From Pueribacillus theae (GTDB taxonomy: Bacteria; Bacillota; Bacilli; Bacillales; UBA6769): DNA of 64,000 nt. A program made the position numbers and the translations under genes. Location: the NCBI RefSeq assembly GCF_003097615.1, contig NZ_QCZG01000001.1:186001-250000 (forward strand), written 5' to 3'. Shown here in pieces: positions 36,790 to 47,397 of this stretch. Positions within the stretch are counted from its first letter, which is position 1. Each line of letters starts with the position of its first letter. The notes beneath the pieces are model-generated. The model saw only the letters and a list, made by a program, of their open reading frames with translations. It was not told the origin of the DNA and ran no database searches.

Positions 36790-36803
36790 CGAATCGAAAA
36801 AAT
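36775..36803 (+). promoter_or_regulatory. Possible sigma-A promoter for uppS formed at the end of element B
   Basis: A perfect TTGACA (36775-36780), in the right end of element B, is followed 17 bases later by AAAAAT (36798-36803), a four-of-six -10 match. The uppS start is 41 bases downstream. A terminator precedes, so uppS needs its own promoter or read-through. Confidence 0.35.
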
Positions 36804-36843
36804 GAAATGCAGTGAGTCATTTCAAGCAAATGGAGGATTTTTA

Positions 36844-37614
36844 ATGCTTGGGAAATTCTTTAGAAGTAAAGATAACCAAGAGTCAAACGAAGTGGATTTA
36901 GACTTATCAAAAATTCCTTCACATATTGCAATTATTATGGATGGAAATGGACGATGGGCTAAGAAAAGGGGCCTTCCAAGAATAGCCGGCCATAGAGAAG
37001 GAACAAAAGTGATAAAAAAAATCGTTAAAAAAGCGAACGAAATTGGAGTTTCAGCTTTAACATTATACGCATTTTCCACTGAAAATTGGAAGCGGCCAAA
37101 AGATGAAGTGGATTTCCTTCTCAAATTGCCTGAAATCTTTTTAAAAACATATTTGCCTGAGTTAGTGGAAGAGAACGTGCAAGTGCGAATAATGGGCGAG
37201 AAAAACCATTTGCCGGGTCATACGATTGAAGCGGTTGAAACAGCGATAGAGCAGACAAAACATAATAACGGCTTGATTTTAAATTTTGCGCTTAATTACG
37301 GCAGCCGCGATGAATTGACAAAAGCCATTCAAAAAATTGCAGACGATGTCCGTTCAGGATTGATCGAAACCGAAAATGTTACTGAATCACTCATTTCTAC
37401 ATACTTATTCAGCCCAGAATTAAAAGATCCCGATCTTTTAATCCGCACGAGCGGGGAAATACGTTTAAGTAATTTTATGCTTTGGCAATTAGCTTATACG
37501 GAGCTTTGGTTTACGGAAACGTTATGGCCGGACTTTTCTGAAGATGAATTTGTCCGTGCGGTGAGAGACTATCAACATCGCGGCAGAAGGTATGGGGGAG
37601 TCCCGTCTGGTTAA
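36844..37614 (+). CDS. uppS: Undecaprenyl diphosphate synthase (isoprenyl transferase UppS)
   Basis: UppS makes the C55 lipid carrier of peptidoglycan and teichoic acid from isopentenyl and farnesyl diphosphate. The 256 residues carry MDGNGRWAKKRG with catalytic D33, GHREGTK, LYAFSTENWKRP and RTSGEIRLSNFMLWQ. The ATG at 36844 follows TGGAGG; the longer frame from 36775 runs through element B and is rejected. cdsA and dxr, which supply other membrane precursors, follow. Confidence 0.97.
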   Translation: MLGKFFRSKDNQESNEVDLDLSKIPSHIAIIMDGNGRWAKKRGLPRIAGHREGTKVIKKIVKKANEIGVSALTLYAFSTENWKRPKDEVDFLLKLPEIFLKTYLPELVEENVQVRIMGEKNHLPGHTIEAVETAIEQTKHNNGLILNFALNYGSRDELTKAIQKIADDVRSGLIETENVTESLISTYLFSPELKDPDLLIRTSGEIRLSNFMLWQLAYTELWFTETLWPDFSEDEFVRAVRDYQHRGRRYGGVPSG

Positions 37615-37624
37615 TATAAGTATG

Positions 37625-37743
37625 TGTTCAAAAAGGAGGACAACGAGATTCGCAGCCTATGTAAGGATGTTCGACTAAAAGCATCACGTCCTGTGATCAC
37701 GTCGAACTGACTCACATCCTGTGAGCCTCCGGATTTTTGAACA
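37625..37743. repeat. Palindromic intercistronic element C (TGTTCAAAA family), with nested hairpins
   Basis: Arms TGTTCAAAAAGGAGG and CCTCC-GGA-TTTTTGAACA enclose 119 bases. Inside, GTTCGAC...GTCGAAC encloses ATCAC-GTCCT-GTGAT, and a further TCACA-TCC-TGTGA stem follows. The element starts ten bases after the uppS stop. Its right outer flank, CCCCTATAAGGAGG, runs directly into the cdsA ribosome site. Confidence 0.75.
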
Positions 37744-37763
37744 GCCCCTATAAGGAGGAAACT

Positions 37764-38555
37764 ATGAAACAGCGAATCATAACAGCTATCGTTGCAGGTA
37801 TTCCCCTCGTTCTGCTTGTCATGGTCGGAGGGCTGCCATTTACATTTTTATCTATTTTCCTTGCATTCATAGCGATATCTGAATTACTAAAAATGAAAAA
37901 AACAGCTTATTTATCACCCCCTGGCATCATTGCGTTTTTGTTGACTTTTATTATCGTGATGCCGGATGATTGGTATGATCAAATTTTTATCTATTCAAAT
38001 CATAAGATAGACTTTTTTCTATTTGCTTTACTACTTTTATTGTCGCTGACCGTTATTTCGAAAAACAGGTTTAACTTTGATGAAGTTTCATTCGTACTGA
38101 TGAGCTCATTATATGCCGGTTTTGGCTTTTACTATTTTTACGCGACAAGAATGATGCCGGAAGGCTTGCCAACCTTAATTTTTGTGTTGCTGTTAATTTG
38201 GGCAACCGACAGCGGTGCTTACTTTACCGGAAGGGCAATGGGAAAAAGGAAATTATGGCCTGAAATCAGTCCGAATAAAACAGTTGAAGGCGCTCTTGGT
38301 GGCGTGCTTTCGGCGGTTGCCGTCTCCATTTTGTTTCAGCTTTTTTATCCGTTATTCGATTTTACAACCGCAATCATGATAGCGGCTATTGTTGCAGTAT
38401 TTGGCCAAGTCGGCGATCTCGTGGAATCCGCTTTGAAAAGACACTACGGTGTAAAGGATTCCGGTCAACTCCTGCCTGGACACGGTGGAATTCTAGATCG
38501 TTTTGATAGTTTAATTTTTGTTCTGCCGATATTGCATTTATTTCATCTTGTATGA
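37764..38555 (+). CDS. cdsA: Phosphatidate cytidylyltransferase CdsA
   Basis: CdsA makes CDP-diacylglycerol from phosphatidate and CTP at the membrane. The 263 residues contain seven or eight membrane segments and the family signature KRHYGVKDSGQLLPGHGG-ILDRFDSL near the carboxy end. The ATG at 37764 follows AGGAGG; a longer start at 37737 would overlap element C. dxr starts 28 bases after its stop. Confidence 0.96.
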   Translation: MKQRIITAIVAGIPLVLLVMVGGLPFTFLSIFLAFIAISELLKMKKTAYLSPPGIIAFLLTFIIVMPDDWYDQIFIYSNHKIDFFLFALLLLLSLTVISKNRFNFDEVSFVLMSSLYAGFGFYYFYATRMMPEGLPTLIFVLLLIWATDSGAYFTGRAMGKRKLWPEISPNKTVEGALGGVLSAVAVSILFQLFYPLFDFTTAIMIAAIVAVFGQVGDLVESALKRHYGVKDSGQLLPGHGGILDRFDSLIFVLPILHLFHLV

Positions 38556-38583
38556 TTATACATGAAGGTAAGGAGTGTTTTTT

Positions 38584-39732
38584 TTGAAAAAAATCAGTTT
38601 GCTGGGAGCCACAGGCTCGATTGGAACGCAAACACTTGATGTGATTAGAGCGAATCAGGATTCAATGAAGTTAGTTGCAATGTCCATCGGACAAAATATA
38701 GGGCTCGGTGAACAAATGATTCGTGAGTTTAAACCAAAGCTTGTCTCTGTTTTGTCAAAGGATGCGAGGGATGAACTTTTCCCTGTGCTTCCCCCTGAAA
38801 CGAAAGTTGTTTTTGGAGAGGAAGGCTTAATTGAAGTAGCAACACATCCGGATGCAAATCTTTTACTAAATTCGGTCGTTGGAAGTGTCGGCCTAAAACC
38901 AACATTGGCAGCAATTGAATGCTCAAAAACCATTGCGATTGCGAACAAAGAAACATTAGTTACTGCAGGGCATATCGTAATGAAAGCAGCGGCGGAAAAA
39001 GGGGTTTCGATTCTTCCGGTTGACAGCGAACATTCAGCCATTTTTCAATGCTTGAATGGCGAGAAAAAAAGTGAAATTGCCAAAATTATCCTCACGGCCT
39101 CCGGAGGCAGTTTTCGCGACAAAATGCGTGATGAACTAAAAAATGTGACAGTGGCTGAAGCATTGGATCACCCGAATTGGTCGATGGGTGCAAAACTGAC
39201 AGTTGATTCAGCTACGATGATGAATAAAGGACTTGAAGTCATTGAAGCTCACTGGCTGTTTCAATTGCCTTACAGTCAAATCGATGTCATTTTACATAGA
39301 GAAAGCGTCATCCATTCAATGGTGGAATTTAAAGATACAAGCGTGATTGCCCAACTTGGAACACCGGATATGAAAATTCCGATTCAATATGCGTTAACTT
39401 ATCCTGACAGACTTGAATTACCGCGGACAAAAAGGTTAAACTTAAGTGAAATAGGCAGCTTACATTTCGCTGAAATTGATTATGAACGTTACCGTTGTCT
39501 GAAAATGGCGTTTCAGGCAGGCAAAATTGGAGGGACAATGCCCGCCGTATTAAATGCAGCAAACGAAGAAGCTGTTGCGGCGTTTTTATCGAATCACATC
39601 TCGTTTTTAGAGATTGAAACGCTCGTTGAAAAGGCGATGGAACGCCACGTCACGATCAATGACCCGCCGTTGGAAGCCATTTTGGATGCCGATAATGAAA
39701 CACGGAATGCAGTAAAAAAACTCATCCAATAA
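38584..39732 (+). CDS. dxr: 1-deoxy-D-xylulose 5-phosphate reductoisomerase Dxr
   Basis: Dxr (IspC) catalyses the second step of the methylerythritol phosphate pathway to isoprenoids, using NADPH. The 382 residues start with the binding motif [13 protein letters not shown] (G8, G11, G14), and include SNKETLV-like [24 protein letters not shown] and the metal/substrate loop NHPNWSMG-like [14 protein letters not shown] start at 38584 lies seven bases after AAGGAGTG. It supplies the precursors used by UppS. Confidence 0.97.
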   Translation: MKKISLLGATGSIGTQTLDVIRANQDSMKLVAMSIGQNIGLGEQMIREFKPKLVSVLSKDARDELFPVLPPETKVVFGEEGLIEVATHPDANLLLNSVVGSVGLKPTLAAIECSKTIAIANKETLVTAGHIVMKAAAEKGVSILPVDSEHSAIFQCLNGEKKSEIAKIILTASGGSFRDKMRDELKNVTVAEALDHPNWSMGAKLTVDSATMMNKGLEVIEAHWLFQLPYSQIDVILHRESVIHSMVEFKDTSVIAQLGTPDMKIPIQYALTYPDRLELPRTKRLNLSEIGSLHFAEIDYERYRCLKMAFQAGKIGGTMPAVLNAANEEAVAAFLSNHISFLEIETLVEKAMERHVTINDPPLEAILDADNETRNAVKKLIQ

Positions 39733-39831
39733 GGTCATGTTAATTTCTTCCAAAAACAGCAAATGTTCGTCTCACAGCGTTATCATTCTTGCCAATATCA
39801 AGATTGTCATAATAAAGGTGGTTATTTTACC

Positions 39832-41091
39832 ATGAACAGTGTAATTGCTATCGTCATCATATTTGGCCTATTAGTTTTTATCCATGAGCTCGGCCACTTG
39901 CTGCTCGCAAAGAGAGCGGGCATTCTATGCAGAGAATTCGCCATTGGATTCGGACCGAAAATTTTCTCAATAAAAAAAAGTGAAACGGTTTATACGGTTC
40001 GTCTCTTACCACTTGGTGGATTTGTTAGAATGGCCGGCGAAGATCCTGAAATGATTGAGTTGAAGCCTGGCCACAGAATAAAACTGCAACTGAATGATGA
40101 TGGGGTAATTACAAAAATTATCGTTAATCAAAAAAACAAGTATCCAAATCTGAAAGACTTTACAGTAGAAGAAGCTGACTTGGAAAAGGGACTCTATGTT
40201 AAGGGCTACGAAAGCGAAGAAGGCCCTTTAGAAACTTATCGCGTCGATCCGGTTTGTTCGTATGTCATTGATGGACAAGAGTTTCAAATTGCTCCGATCG
40301 ATCGCCAATTTGGATCGAAGACTGTGTTTCAACGATTTTTGGCCATTTTTGCAGGCCCGTTTATGAACTTTTTACTAGCTTTTGTTATATTGTTTATTTT
40401 TGCGCTCATTTATGGCGCCCCATCAAAAGAAGCCGTTATTGGAGGCGTTGCTGAAGATGGAGCGGCCGTTGAAGCGGGGCTTCAAGCCGGTGACAGGATA
40501 ACAGCGATTAACGGCAACCCTATAAGCAATTGGGATGAGTTCACTGAAGTGATTCAAACCAACCCGAATCAGACGCTTGCCTTCTCTGTGAACCGTGATG
40601 GCAAACAAGTTAATGTCCATGTTACGCCAGATGAACGCTTGAATTATAAAGGCGAGAAAGAAGGCTTTATCGGCGTCGGATATGAAAGGGTTACTTCATT
40701 TTTAGGTTCGCTTGAATTCGGTTTTGACACAACAATCTTGTACTCGAAGGCTATTTTTACAGGGCTGGGCCAATTAATTACCGGAAAAATATCGATCGAT
40801 AATCTATCGGGTCCTGTTGGGATTTACAATTATACAGATGAAGCAGCACAACAAGGAATAGCGACATTAATGCAATGGACGGCCATGCTAAGCGTCAACT
40901 TAGGCTTAATTAACTTATTGCCATTGCCAGCCCTTGATGGTGGCCGTTTAATATTTATTATTCTTGAGGGGCTTAGAGGTAAGCCGATCGATCCTCAAAA
41001 AGAAAGCCTTGTCCATTTTGTTGGATTTGCTTTTCTCATGCTTTTAATGATTGTTGTGACATGGAATGATATTCAAAAGTTTTTCTTGTAA
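39832..41091 (+). CDS. rasP: Site-2 metalloprotease RasP (RseP)
   Basis: RasP cleaves anti-sigma factors such as RsiW, as well as FtsL and signal-peptide remnants, inside the membrane. The 419 residues carry the zinc motif HELGH at 18-22 in the first membrane segment, the GFGPKIF stretch, one PDZ domain (about 195-280) and the third zinc ligand motif NLLPLPALDGG in a late segment. The ATG at 39832 follows AAAGGTGG; a frame from 39763 adds a cysteine-rich atypical start and is rejected. Confidence 0.95.
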   Translation: MNSVIAIVIIFGLLVFIHELGHLLLAKRAGILCREFAIGFGPKIFSIKKSETVYTVRLLPLGGFVRMAGEDPEMIELKPGHRIKLQLNDDGVITKIIVNQKNKYPNLKDFTVEEADLEKGLYVKGYESEEGPLETYRVDPVCSYVIDGQEFQIAPIDRQFGSKTVFQRFLAIFAGPFMNFLLAFVILFIFALIYGAPSKEAVIGGVAEDGAAVEAGLQAGDRITAINGNPISNWDEFTEVIQTNPNQTLAFSVNRDGKQVNVHVTPDERLNYKGEKEGFIGVGYERVTSFLGSLEFGFDTTILYSKAIFTGLGQLITGKISIDNLSGPVGIYNYTDEAAQQGIATLMQWTAMLSVNLGLINLLPLPALDGGRLIFIILEGLRGKPIDPQKESLVHFVGFAFLMLLMIVVTWNDIQKFFL

Positions 41092-41120
41092 ACAACAGTG
41101 GAAATTTTTTATTTCCAATA

Positions 41121-41148
41121 TCTAATTTCTAACATCTGACTTCTATTC
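41121..41148. repeat. Heptad-phased degenerate repeat, copy 2
   Basis: TCTAATT, TCTAACA, TCTGACT and TCTATTC follow in seven-base phase in the rasP-proS gap. A small stem GGAAAT-ATTTCC lies just upstream (41100-41116). Related heptads occur at 34298 and 57206. Confidence 0.5.
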
Positions 41149-41161
41149 TTGAGGTGTTTTT

Positions 41162-42838
41162 ATGAGACAGTCAAATTATTTTGTTCCGACGTTAAGAGAG
41201 GTACCGAATGATGCGGAAATTGTAAGCCACCAATTGCTGCTTAGGGCGGGGTTTATGAGGCAAAACGCATCAGGCATATATTCATACCTTCCTTTGGGAT
41301 TTATTGTATTGCGGAAAATTGAAGAAATTATTCGAGATGAAATGAATAAAGCTGGTGCGCAAGAATTGCTTATGCCTGCGATCCAGCCAGCTGAATTGTG
41401 GCACGAGACTGGCCGCTGGAAACTTTATGGGCCGGAATTAATGAGGCTCAAAGATCGCCACAACCGGGATTTTGCTTTAGGGGCGACACATGAAGAGTTA
41501 ATAACAAGTCTTGTGCGTGATGAAATTAACAGCTATAAGAAAATGCCTGTCCTTCTTTATCAAATTCAAACGAAATATCGAGATGAAAAGCGCCCTCGTT
41601 TCGGTTTATTAAGAGGGCGGGAATTTATTATGAAAGATGCGTATTCATTTGATTCCAGTGAAGAAGGCTTAGATAAGGTTTATAACGTCATGGTTGAGAC
41701 GTACAAAGCCATTTTCAATCGATGCAAATTAAATTTTAGGCCGGTAGTTGCGGACAGTGGAGCGATAGGCGGAAAAGATACTCATGAGTTTATGGCATTG
41801 TCAGAGGTCGGTGAAGACACCATTGCTTATTCATCCGAATCTGATTTTGCGGCAAATGTGGAGATGGCTCCTGTTTTAGACGTATACGAAGCAAGTGAAG
41901 AAGAACAAAAAGAACTTCAGCTAGTCGAGGATCCGGAGTCGCAACGTGAAAGCTTAGAAAAAAATCGTATCCATTACACATTTTTTGAAACAGATGATAA
42001 ATGTGTTTGTCTCCTTACGAGCAATGAGCACGTCGTAAATGAGATTAAAGTGAAACATTATTTTGACGCTAATCATGTCAAACCGTTAACAGTAGAAGAA
42101 GCCGCCGAAAAACTTAATGTTTCGTTACATGACCTATCGCTTTTTAATAAAGAGATCGAAATTTATGCCGATAACGCAATAAAAGCTGTTGCTAACGGGT
42201 CGCTCACAGACAGTACTGGAAAAAGCTATGTGAATGTCAATCCGGACCGCGATTTTAATATTGCTGCATACGCTGATTTTCGAATGATTCAAGAAGGCGA
42301 TCCGTCTCCTGATGGGCAAGGTGAAATTGTTTTTGCAAGAGGAATTGAAATTGGACAAGTCTTTAAACTTGGAACAAGATACAGCGAAACAATGAATGCG
42401 ACATTTTTAGATGAAAACGGGAAATCTAAACCCATTTTAATGGGCTGCTACGGGATTGGTGTTTCAAGAGTATTAGCCACCGTTGTTGAACAGCACCATG
42501 ATGAAAAGGGGATTGTTTGGCCGGTTTCCCTTTCACCGTTTTTAGTTCACCTGATTAGTGTAAATTCGAAAAACGAAGCGCAAAAAGAATTGTCCGAAAA
42601 ACTATATTCCATTATCCAAAACGAAGCAATTGATGTATTGTACGACGATCGTTCCGAACGAGCCGGTGTCAAATTTTCAGACTCGGATCTTATTGGCATT
42701 CCGATTCGCATCATTGTCGGAAAAAAGGCAAATGAAGGCATTGTTGAAGTGAAAATAAGAAAAACTGGTGAGTCGTTCGAAGTGCCTGTCAATTCAATTA
42801 TCGAAGTTATACGCCAGCAATTAAAAATTTTAGATTAA
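41162..42838 (+). CDS. proS: Prolyl-tRNA synthetase ProS (prokaryotic type)
   Basis: ProS charges tRNA-Pro. The 558 residues have the class II motifs, including [16 protein letters not shown] and [12 protein letters not shown], with the bacterial INS editing domain inserted at about 220-400, and a carboxy-terminal anticodon-binding domain ([21 protein letters not shown]). The ATG follows TTGAGGTG. No T-box leader is seen upstream; the gap is 70 bases and contains heptad repeats. Confidence 0.97.
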   Translation: MRQSNYFVPTLREVPNDAEIVSHQLLLRAGFMRQNASGIYSYLPLGFIVLRKIEEIIRDEMNKAGAQELLMPAIQPAELWHETGRWKLYGPELMRLKDRHNRDFALGATHEELITSLVRDEINSYKKMPVLLYQIQTKYRDEKRPRFGLLRGREFIMKDAYSFDSSEEGLDKVYNVMVETYKAIFNRCKLNFRPVVADSGAIGGKDTHEFMALSEVGEDTIAYSSESDFAANVEMAPVLDVYEASEEEQKELQLVEDPESQRESLEKNRIHYTFFETDDKCVCLLTSNEHVVNEIKVKHYFDANHVKPLTVEEAAEKLNVSLHDLSLFNKEIEIYADNAIKAVANGSLTDSTGKSYVNVNPDRDFNIAAYADFRMIQEGDPSPDGQGEIVFARGIEIGQVFKLGTRYSETMNATFLDENGKSKPILMGCYGIGVSRVLATVVEQHHDEKGIVWPVSLSPFLVHLISVNSKNEAQKELSEKLYSIIQNEAIDVLYDDRSERAGVKFSDSDLIGIPIRIIVGKKANEGIVEVKIRKTGESFEVPVNSIIEVIRQQLKILD

Positions 42839-42848
42839 TATAAGAGGA

Positions 42849-42906
42849 TGTTCAAAAAGGCACTGAAAACCCGCGCGTCGCAATTCTTCGTTACGCTTTT
42901 TGAACA
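42849..42906. repeat. Palindromic intercistronic element D (TGTTCAAAA family)
   Basis: TGTTCAAAAAG (42849-42859) and CTTTTTGAACA (42896-42906) form perfect 11-base arms around a GC-richer centre. TAATATAAG occurs on both sides (42836-42844 and 42909-42917) and again just left of element C (37612-37620). The element begins ten bases after the proS stop. Confidence 0.7.
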
Positions 42907-42914
42907 CATAATAT

Positions 42915-42951
42915 AAGTGCCTCATTTTTGAGGTGCTTCTTCATTTTAGTT
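42915..42951 (+). terminator. Terminator-like hairpin before polC
   Basis: AAGTGCCTCA, a TTTT loop and TGAGGTGCTT form a ten-base-pair stem with two G-U pairs, followed by TTCTTCATTTT. It lies in the proS-polC gap right after element D and may separate the two transcripts. Confidence 0.5.
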
Positions 42952-42972
42952 ATCGGAAATTGGGGGAGGAAA

Positions 42973-45900
42973 ATGAATATCGACTTTGAAACAAGAAAAG
43001 ATCGTTTCAAACTCCTATTAGAACAGCTTCGTATAAATGATGAATCCAGCAAGCATTACTTTAAGGATGGGTATCTTAACAAACTGTCTATCGATAAAAC
43101 GAAGAGAAGCTGGCACTTTGATTTGCATTTGCAATCGATTTTGCCTTTTCAAGTCTATCTTCTGCTTCAAAAAAATTTAAAGGAAACGTTCCAGCATATT
43201 GCCAATACCAGTTTTTCAATCACTACAGAAAAACCTGATTGTTCAGAAGATCTGCTAAATGATTATTGGCTTTATTGCCTTTCACAATTAGATGGCGTTT
43301 CTGAGCAGCTTCTCGTTCTATTAAGGGAACAATCTCCTAATTTGAGTGGAAATACACTCGAAATACAAGTTAGAAATGAAGCAGAGGCGATCATTGTAAA
43401 GCGGAGGCTTGAAAAAAAGCTAATAGATTGTTTGCGCTCGTTTGGCTTTCCGGCGTTTCAACTAGAAGCAAAGATTATTGAACAAGTGGATGAATATAAA
43501 CAGTTTGAAGAGCGAAAAGCTCAAGAAGATGCGGAAAAAATGCGCCAGACGATAATAAATACCGAAAGAAACGCTGAAAAAGCTGCCGTTGCCAGTGAAA
43601 CCTCATTACAAATTGGAAATAAAATTACGGATGAACCAATTGCGATTGAAACGATTCAAGATGAAGAGCGAAGAGTTACGATTCAAGGCTATATTTTCGA
43701 TGTTGAATTGAAAGAATTAAGAAGTGGAAGATTACTGCTGCAAGTTAAACTCACAGATTACACAGGTTCGCTTTTAATTAAAATGTTTTCCCGCAGCAAG
43801 GAGGATGCCCATTTATTCCAAGCTGTTAAAAAAGGGATGTGGGTAAAAATCCGCGGCGGCATCCAGAATGATACATTTGTCAGGGATCTTGTGATGATTG
43901 CGAATGATATCAACGCCATCACCCCAATAGTAAGGGAGGATACCGCCCCTGAAGGAAAAAAACGGGTTGAACTTCATTTACATACACCAATGAGCCAAAT
44001 GGATGCTGTTACCCCAACTTCTAAACTTGTAGAACAAGCAAAAAAGTGGGGCCATCCGGCGATTGCGATCACCGATCATGCTGTCGTTCAGTCATTTCCG
44101 GAAGCTTATGCGGCAAGCAAAAAGCATGGAATTAAAGTGTTGTACGGCCTTGAAGCAAATCTGATTGATGATGGTGTACCGATCGCTTATAATGACGCTG
44201 AACGAGATTTGATGAATGAAACATATGTCGTATTCGACGTTGAAACAACCGGTTTATCAGCGGTTTATAACAAAATCATTGAGCTTGCAGCGGTTAAAGT
44301 AAAAAACGGGGAAATTATCGATCGTTTTGAACGCTTTGCCAATCCACACGAACCACTATCGGCAACGACGATTGAACTGACAGGGATCACAGATGACATG
44401 GTAAAGAATGCGCCTGAAATCGAAGACGTTTTAAAAGACTTCCATACTTTTATTCAGGATGACACGCTTGTTGCGCATAATGCGAGTTTTGATATGGGGT
44501 TTTTAAATGTCGGCTTCCGAAAAATCGGCCTGAAGGATGCGAAGAACCCTGTCATTGATACGCTTGAACTGGCCAGATTTTTGTACCCGGAATTGAAAAA
44601 TCACCGGTTAAATACGCTATGTAAAAAGTTCGATATTGAATTAACCCAACACCATCGGGCGATTTATGATGCCGAAGCGACCGGCTATTTACTTTGGAAA
44701 CTAGTCAAAGATGCCGTCGAACGTGGCATTACATCACACGATCGCTTGAATGATAATATGGGAAGCGGCAACTTTCAAAGGATCAGGCCGTCTCACTGCA
44801 TTCTTTTAGCCAAAAACCAAACAGGCCTGAAAAATCTCTATAAACTTGTCTCTTTGTCGCATATCGATTATTTTTACCGGACGGCAAGAATCCCACGTTC
44901 AAAGCTTGAGAAATACCGGGAAGGGCTGATTGTCGGATCGGGTTGTGATAAAGGAGAAGTTTTCGAAGGAATGATGCAAAAGTCACCTGATGAGGTGGAA
45001 GAGATTGCAAAGTTCTACGATTATTTGGAAGTCCAGCCCCTCTCAAATTATGCCTACTTAATTGAGAAGGAGCTTGTACGCGATGAAAACGCTTTGCGTG
45101 ATATTTTAGCGAAGATCGTAAAGCTTGGCGAGAAATTAAATATTCCTGTCGTTGCGACAGGGAATGTTCATTATTTAAATCCAAATGAAGGGATTTACCG
45201 TGAGATTCTTATCTCTTCACAAGGCGGCGCAAACCCGTTAAACAGGCAAAAACTTCCGGAAGTCCATTTCCGTACGACAAATGAAATGCTCGAATGCTTT
45301 GCCTTCCTCGGAAAAGAAAAAGCGGAAGAAATCGTTGTTCATAATACACAGCATATTGCTTCTCTCGTCGAGGAAATCAGGCCGGTTCCTGCCGATTTGT
45401 ATACCCCTCAAATCGAGGGGGCTGAGGAAGAAATACGAAAAATGAGCTACACCAAGGCGAAAGAAATTTTTGGAGAGCCCCTGCCCGAAATCGTAGAGGA
45501 GCGGCTTGAGAAAGAGTTGAAGAGCATTATCGGCCACGGATTTGCCGTTATTTATTTAATTTCGCATAAACTTGTTAAGAAATCTTTAAATGACGGTTAT
45601 TTAGTTGGTTCGAGAGGGTCTGTCGGTTCTTCACTCGTTGCAACAATGACGGAAATTACCGAAGTGAATCCGCTCCCTCCACATTATGTTTGCCCAGACT
45701 GCAAACATTCCATTTTTTTTGATGACGGCTCTGTTGCATCGGGCTTTGACTTGCCTGATAAAGAATGTACACAATGTGGTTCAATGTATAAAAAAGATGG
45801 ACAAGACATCCCTTTTGAAACATTTCTCGGTTTCAAAGGTGATAAAGTGCCTGATATCGATTTAAATTTTTCAGGAGATTATCAAGCAAGGGCACATAAT

Positions 45901-47271
45901 TATACAAAAGAATTATTCGGTGAGGATTATGTCTTCCGAGCGGGAACAATCGGTACAGTTGCTGAAAAAACGGCTTATGGTTTTGTGAAAGAATACGAAA
46001 GTGAAAATAACATCCATTTTCGCAGTGCGGAGATTGATCGGCTAGTCATGGGGTGTTCAGGGGTCAAGCGGACGACAGGGCAACACCCCGGCGGGATTAT
46101 TGTCGTACCTGACAACATGGAAATTTACGATTTTTCTCCCATCCAGTATCCGGCGGATGATCGGAATTCGGAATGGAAAACGACGCATTTTGATTTTCAC
46201 TCCATTGATGAAAACTTATTAAAACTTGATATACTTGGACACGATGATCCGACAGTCATTCGCATGCTTGAAGATTTAAGCGGCATTGACCCGAAAACAA
46301 TACCTACAGACGATCCAGATGTTATGAAACTATTTTCTGGAACGGAATCACTTGGAGTGACTCCTGAACAAATACTGTGCAAAACCGGCACATTAGGAAT
46401 ACCCGAATTTGGCACAAGATTTGTAAGGCAGATGCTTGAAGAAACTAAACCGAGCACGTTTTCCGAACTCGTTCAAATCTCAGGCCTTTCGCACGGCACC
46501 GATGTTTGGCTCAATAATGCGAACGAATTAATTGCGAATGGCACATGTGAATTGAAAGATGTTATCGGCTGCCGCGATGACATTATGGTCTATTTAATTT
46601 ATAAAGGACTGGATCCTTCGCTTGCTTTTAAAATTATGGAGTTTGTCCGTAAAGGCAAGGGGCTGCAAGATGAGTGGATTGAAGAAATGAAACGCCATGA
46701 TGTTCCAGATTGGTACATCGAATCGTGCCAAAAAATCAAATATATGTTCCCTAAAGCCCATGCTGCCGCTTACGTATTGATGGCCGTTAGAATTGCCTAC
46801 TTTAAAGTCCATCATCCGATTTTGTTTTATGCTGCCTACTTTACAGTCCGTGCCGATGACTTTGACCTTGATACAATGATTAAAGGATCGAATGCGATTC
46901 GGGCAAAAATCGAAGAAATCTATGCTAAAGGATTGGACGCCTCACCAAAAGAGAAAAGTGTGTTAACCGTACTTGAGCTTGCACTTGAAATGTGCGAAAG
47001 AGGCATGGCATTCCAAAAAGTCGATTTGTACCGTTCGCATGCGACACAGTTTATTGTGGACGGTGACACATTAATCCCTCCTTTCAACGCTTTGCCTGGA
47101 GTAGGGACAAATGCAGCCATCAATATTATGAAGGCAAGGGAGTCCGGAGAATTTTTATCGAAAGAAGATTTGCAGCAGCGAAGTAAAATGACGAAAACAG
47201 TGTTGGAGTATTTAGATGAACATGGTTGTTTAGAAGGCTTGCCTGAAGCAAACCAGCTTTCGCTTTTTTAG
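42973..47271 (+). CDS. polC: DNA polymerase III alpha subunit PolC
   Basis: PolC is the replicative polymerase of low-GC Gram-positives, with a built-in proofreading exonuclease. The 1432 residues match B. subtilis (about 1437). The order is: amino-terminal domains, OB fold near 235-320, PHP domain from [11 protein letters not shown], the DEDDh exonuclease inserted in PHP with D422 and E424 in VFDVETTG, the palm aspartates D961 and D963 in PDIDLNF, and a zinc site with CPDC (C907, C910) and CTQC. The ATG at 42973 follows GGGGGAGGA. It is flanked upstream by proS and downstream by a promoter for the next operon. Confidence 0.98.
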   Translation: MNIDFETRKDRFKLLLEQLRINDESSKHYFKDGYLNKLSIDKTKRSWHFDLHLQSILPFQVYLLLQKNLKETFQHIANTSFSITTEKPDCSEDLLNDYWLYCLSQLDGVSEQLLVLLREQSPNLSGNTLEIQVRNEAEAIIVKRRLEKKLIDCLRSFGFPAFQLEAKIIEQVDEYKQFEERKAQEDAEKMRQTIINTERNAEKAAVASETSLQIGNKITDEPIAIETIQDEERRVTIQGYIFDVELKELRSGRLLLQVKLTDYTGSLLIKMFSRSKEDAHLFQAVKKGMWVKIRGGIQNDTFVRDLVMIANDINAITPIVREDTAPEGKKRVELHLHTPMSQMDAVTPTSKLVEQAKKWGHPAIAITDHAVVQSFPEAYAASKKHGIKVLYGLEANLIDDGVPIAYNDAERDLMNETYVVFDVETTGLSAVYNKIIELAAVKVKNGEIIDRFERFANPHEPLSATTIELTGITDDMVKNAPEIEDVLKDFHTFIQDDTLVAHNASFDMGFLNVGFRKIGLKDAKNPVIDTLELARFLYPELKNHRLNTLCKKFDIELTQHHRAIYDAEATGYLLWKLVKDAVERGITSHDRLNDNMGSGNFQRIRPSHCILLAKNQTGLKNLYKLVSLSHIDYFYRTARIPRSKLEKYREGLIVGSGCDKGEVFEGMMQKSPDEVEEIAKFYDYLEVQPLSNYAYLIEKELVRDENALRDILAKIVKLGEKLNIPVVATGNVHYLNPNEGIYREILISSQGGANPLNRQKLPEVHFRTTNEMLECFAFLGKEKAEEIVVHNTQHIASLVEEIRPVPADLYTPQIEGAEEEIRKMSYTKAKEIFGEPLPEIVEERLEKELKSIIGHGFAVIYLISHKLVKKSLNDGYLVGSRGSVGSSLVATMTEITEVNPLPPHYVCPDCKHSIFFDDGSVASGFDLPDKECTQCGSMYKKDGQDIPFETFLGFKGDKVPDIDLNFSGDYQARAHNYTKELFGEDYVFRAGTIGTVAEKTAYGFVKEYESENNIHFRSAEIDRLVMGCSGVKRTTGQHPGGIIVVPDNMEIYDFSPIQYPADDRNSEWKTTHFDFHSIDENLLKLDILGHDDPTVIRMLEDLSGIDPKTIPTDDPDVMKLFSGTESLGVTPEQILCKTGTLGIPEFGTRFVRQMLEETKPSTFSELVQISGLSHGTDVWLNNANELIANGTCELKDVIGCRDDIMVYLIYKGLDPSLAFKIMEFVRKGKGLQDEWIEEMKRHDVPDWYIESCQKIKYMFPKAHAAAYVLMAVRIAYFKVHHPILFYAAYFTVRADDFDLDTMIKGSNAIRAKIEEIYAKGLDASPKEKSVLTVLELALEMCERGMAFQKVDLYRSHATQFIVDGDTLIPPFNALPGVGTNAAINIMKARESGEFLSKEDLQQRSKMTKTVLEYLDEHGCLEGLPEANQLSLF

Positions 47272-47296
47272 CTGAAATCAACCCAATTCAGTCAAG

Positions 47297-47325
47297 TTGA
47301 AAGAAAAAGCCGGTTATGATATATT
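47297..47325 (+). promoter_or_regulatory. Sigma-A promoter of the rimP-nusA-infB operon
   Basis: TTGAAA (47297-47302), 17 bases and TATATT (47320-47325) with an extended-10 TGA immediately upstream. It lies 25 bases after polC and 117 bases before rimP. A terminator-like hairpin lies between it and rimP. Confidence 0.75.
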
Positions 47326-47356
47326 ATTGTTGGAAATACTAGTCGATACACTGATG

Positions 47357-47397
47357 AAAAAGAGTGGGGGTTCCCCACTCTTTCGTTTTCGTTTATT
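47357..47397 (+). terminator. Leader terminator/attenuator upstream of rimP-nusA
   Basis: AAAGAGTGGGG and CCCCACTCTTT pair perfectly with a three-base loop (GTT) and are followed by the interrupted T-tract TTTCGTTTTCGTTT. It lies between the operon promoter and rimP, so it must be read through for the operon to be expressed. A shorter hairpin AAACGC-CTG-GCGTTT (47411-47425) follows. In B. subtilis NusA is reported to control its own operon by attenuation; this structure fits that scheme. Confidence 0.7.

Noticed and set aside
41092-41161. T-box leader for proS
   Set aside because: The gap is only 70 bases and has no T-box sequence, specifier loop or terminator. It holds heptad repeats instead.
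36727-42906. Insertion sequences in the uppS-polC region
   Set aside because: The elements are 60 to 120 bases long and encode no transposase, so they can only be non-autonomous repeats.
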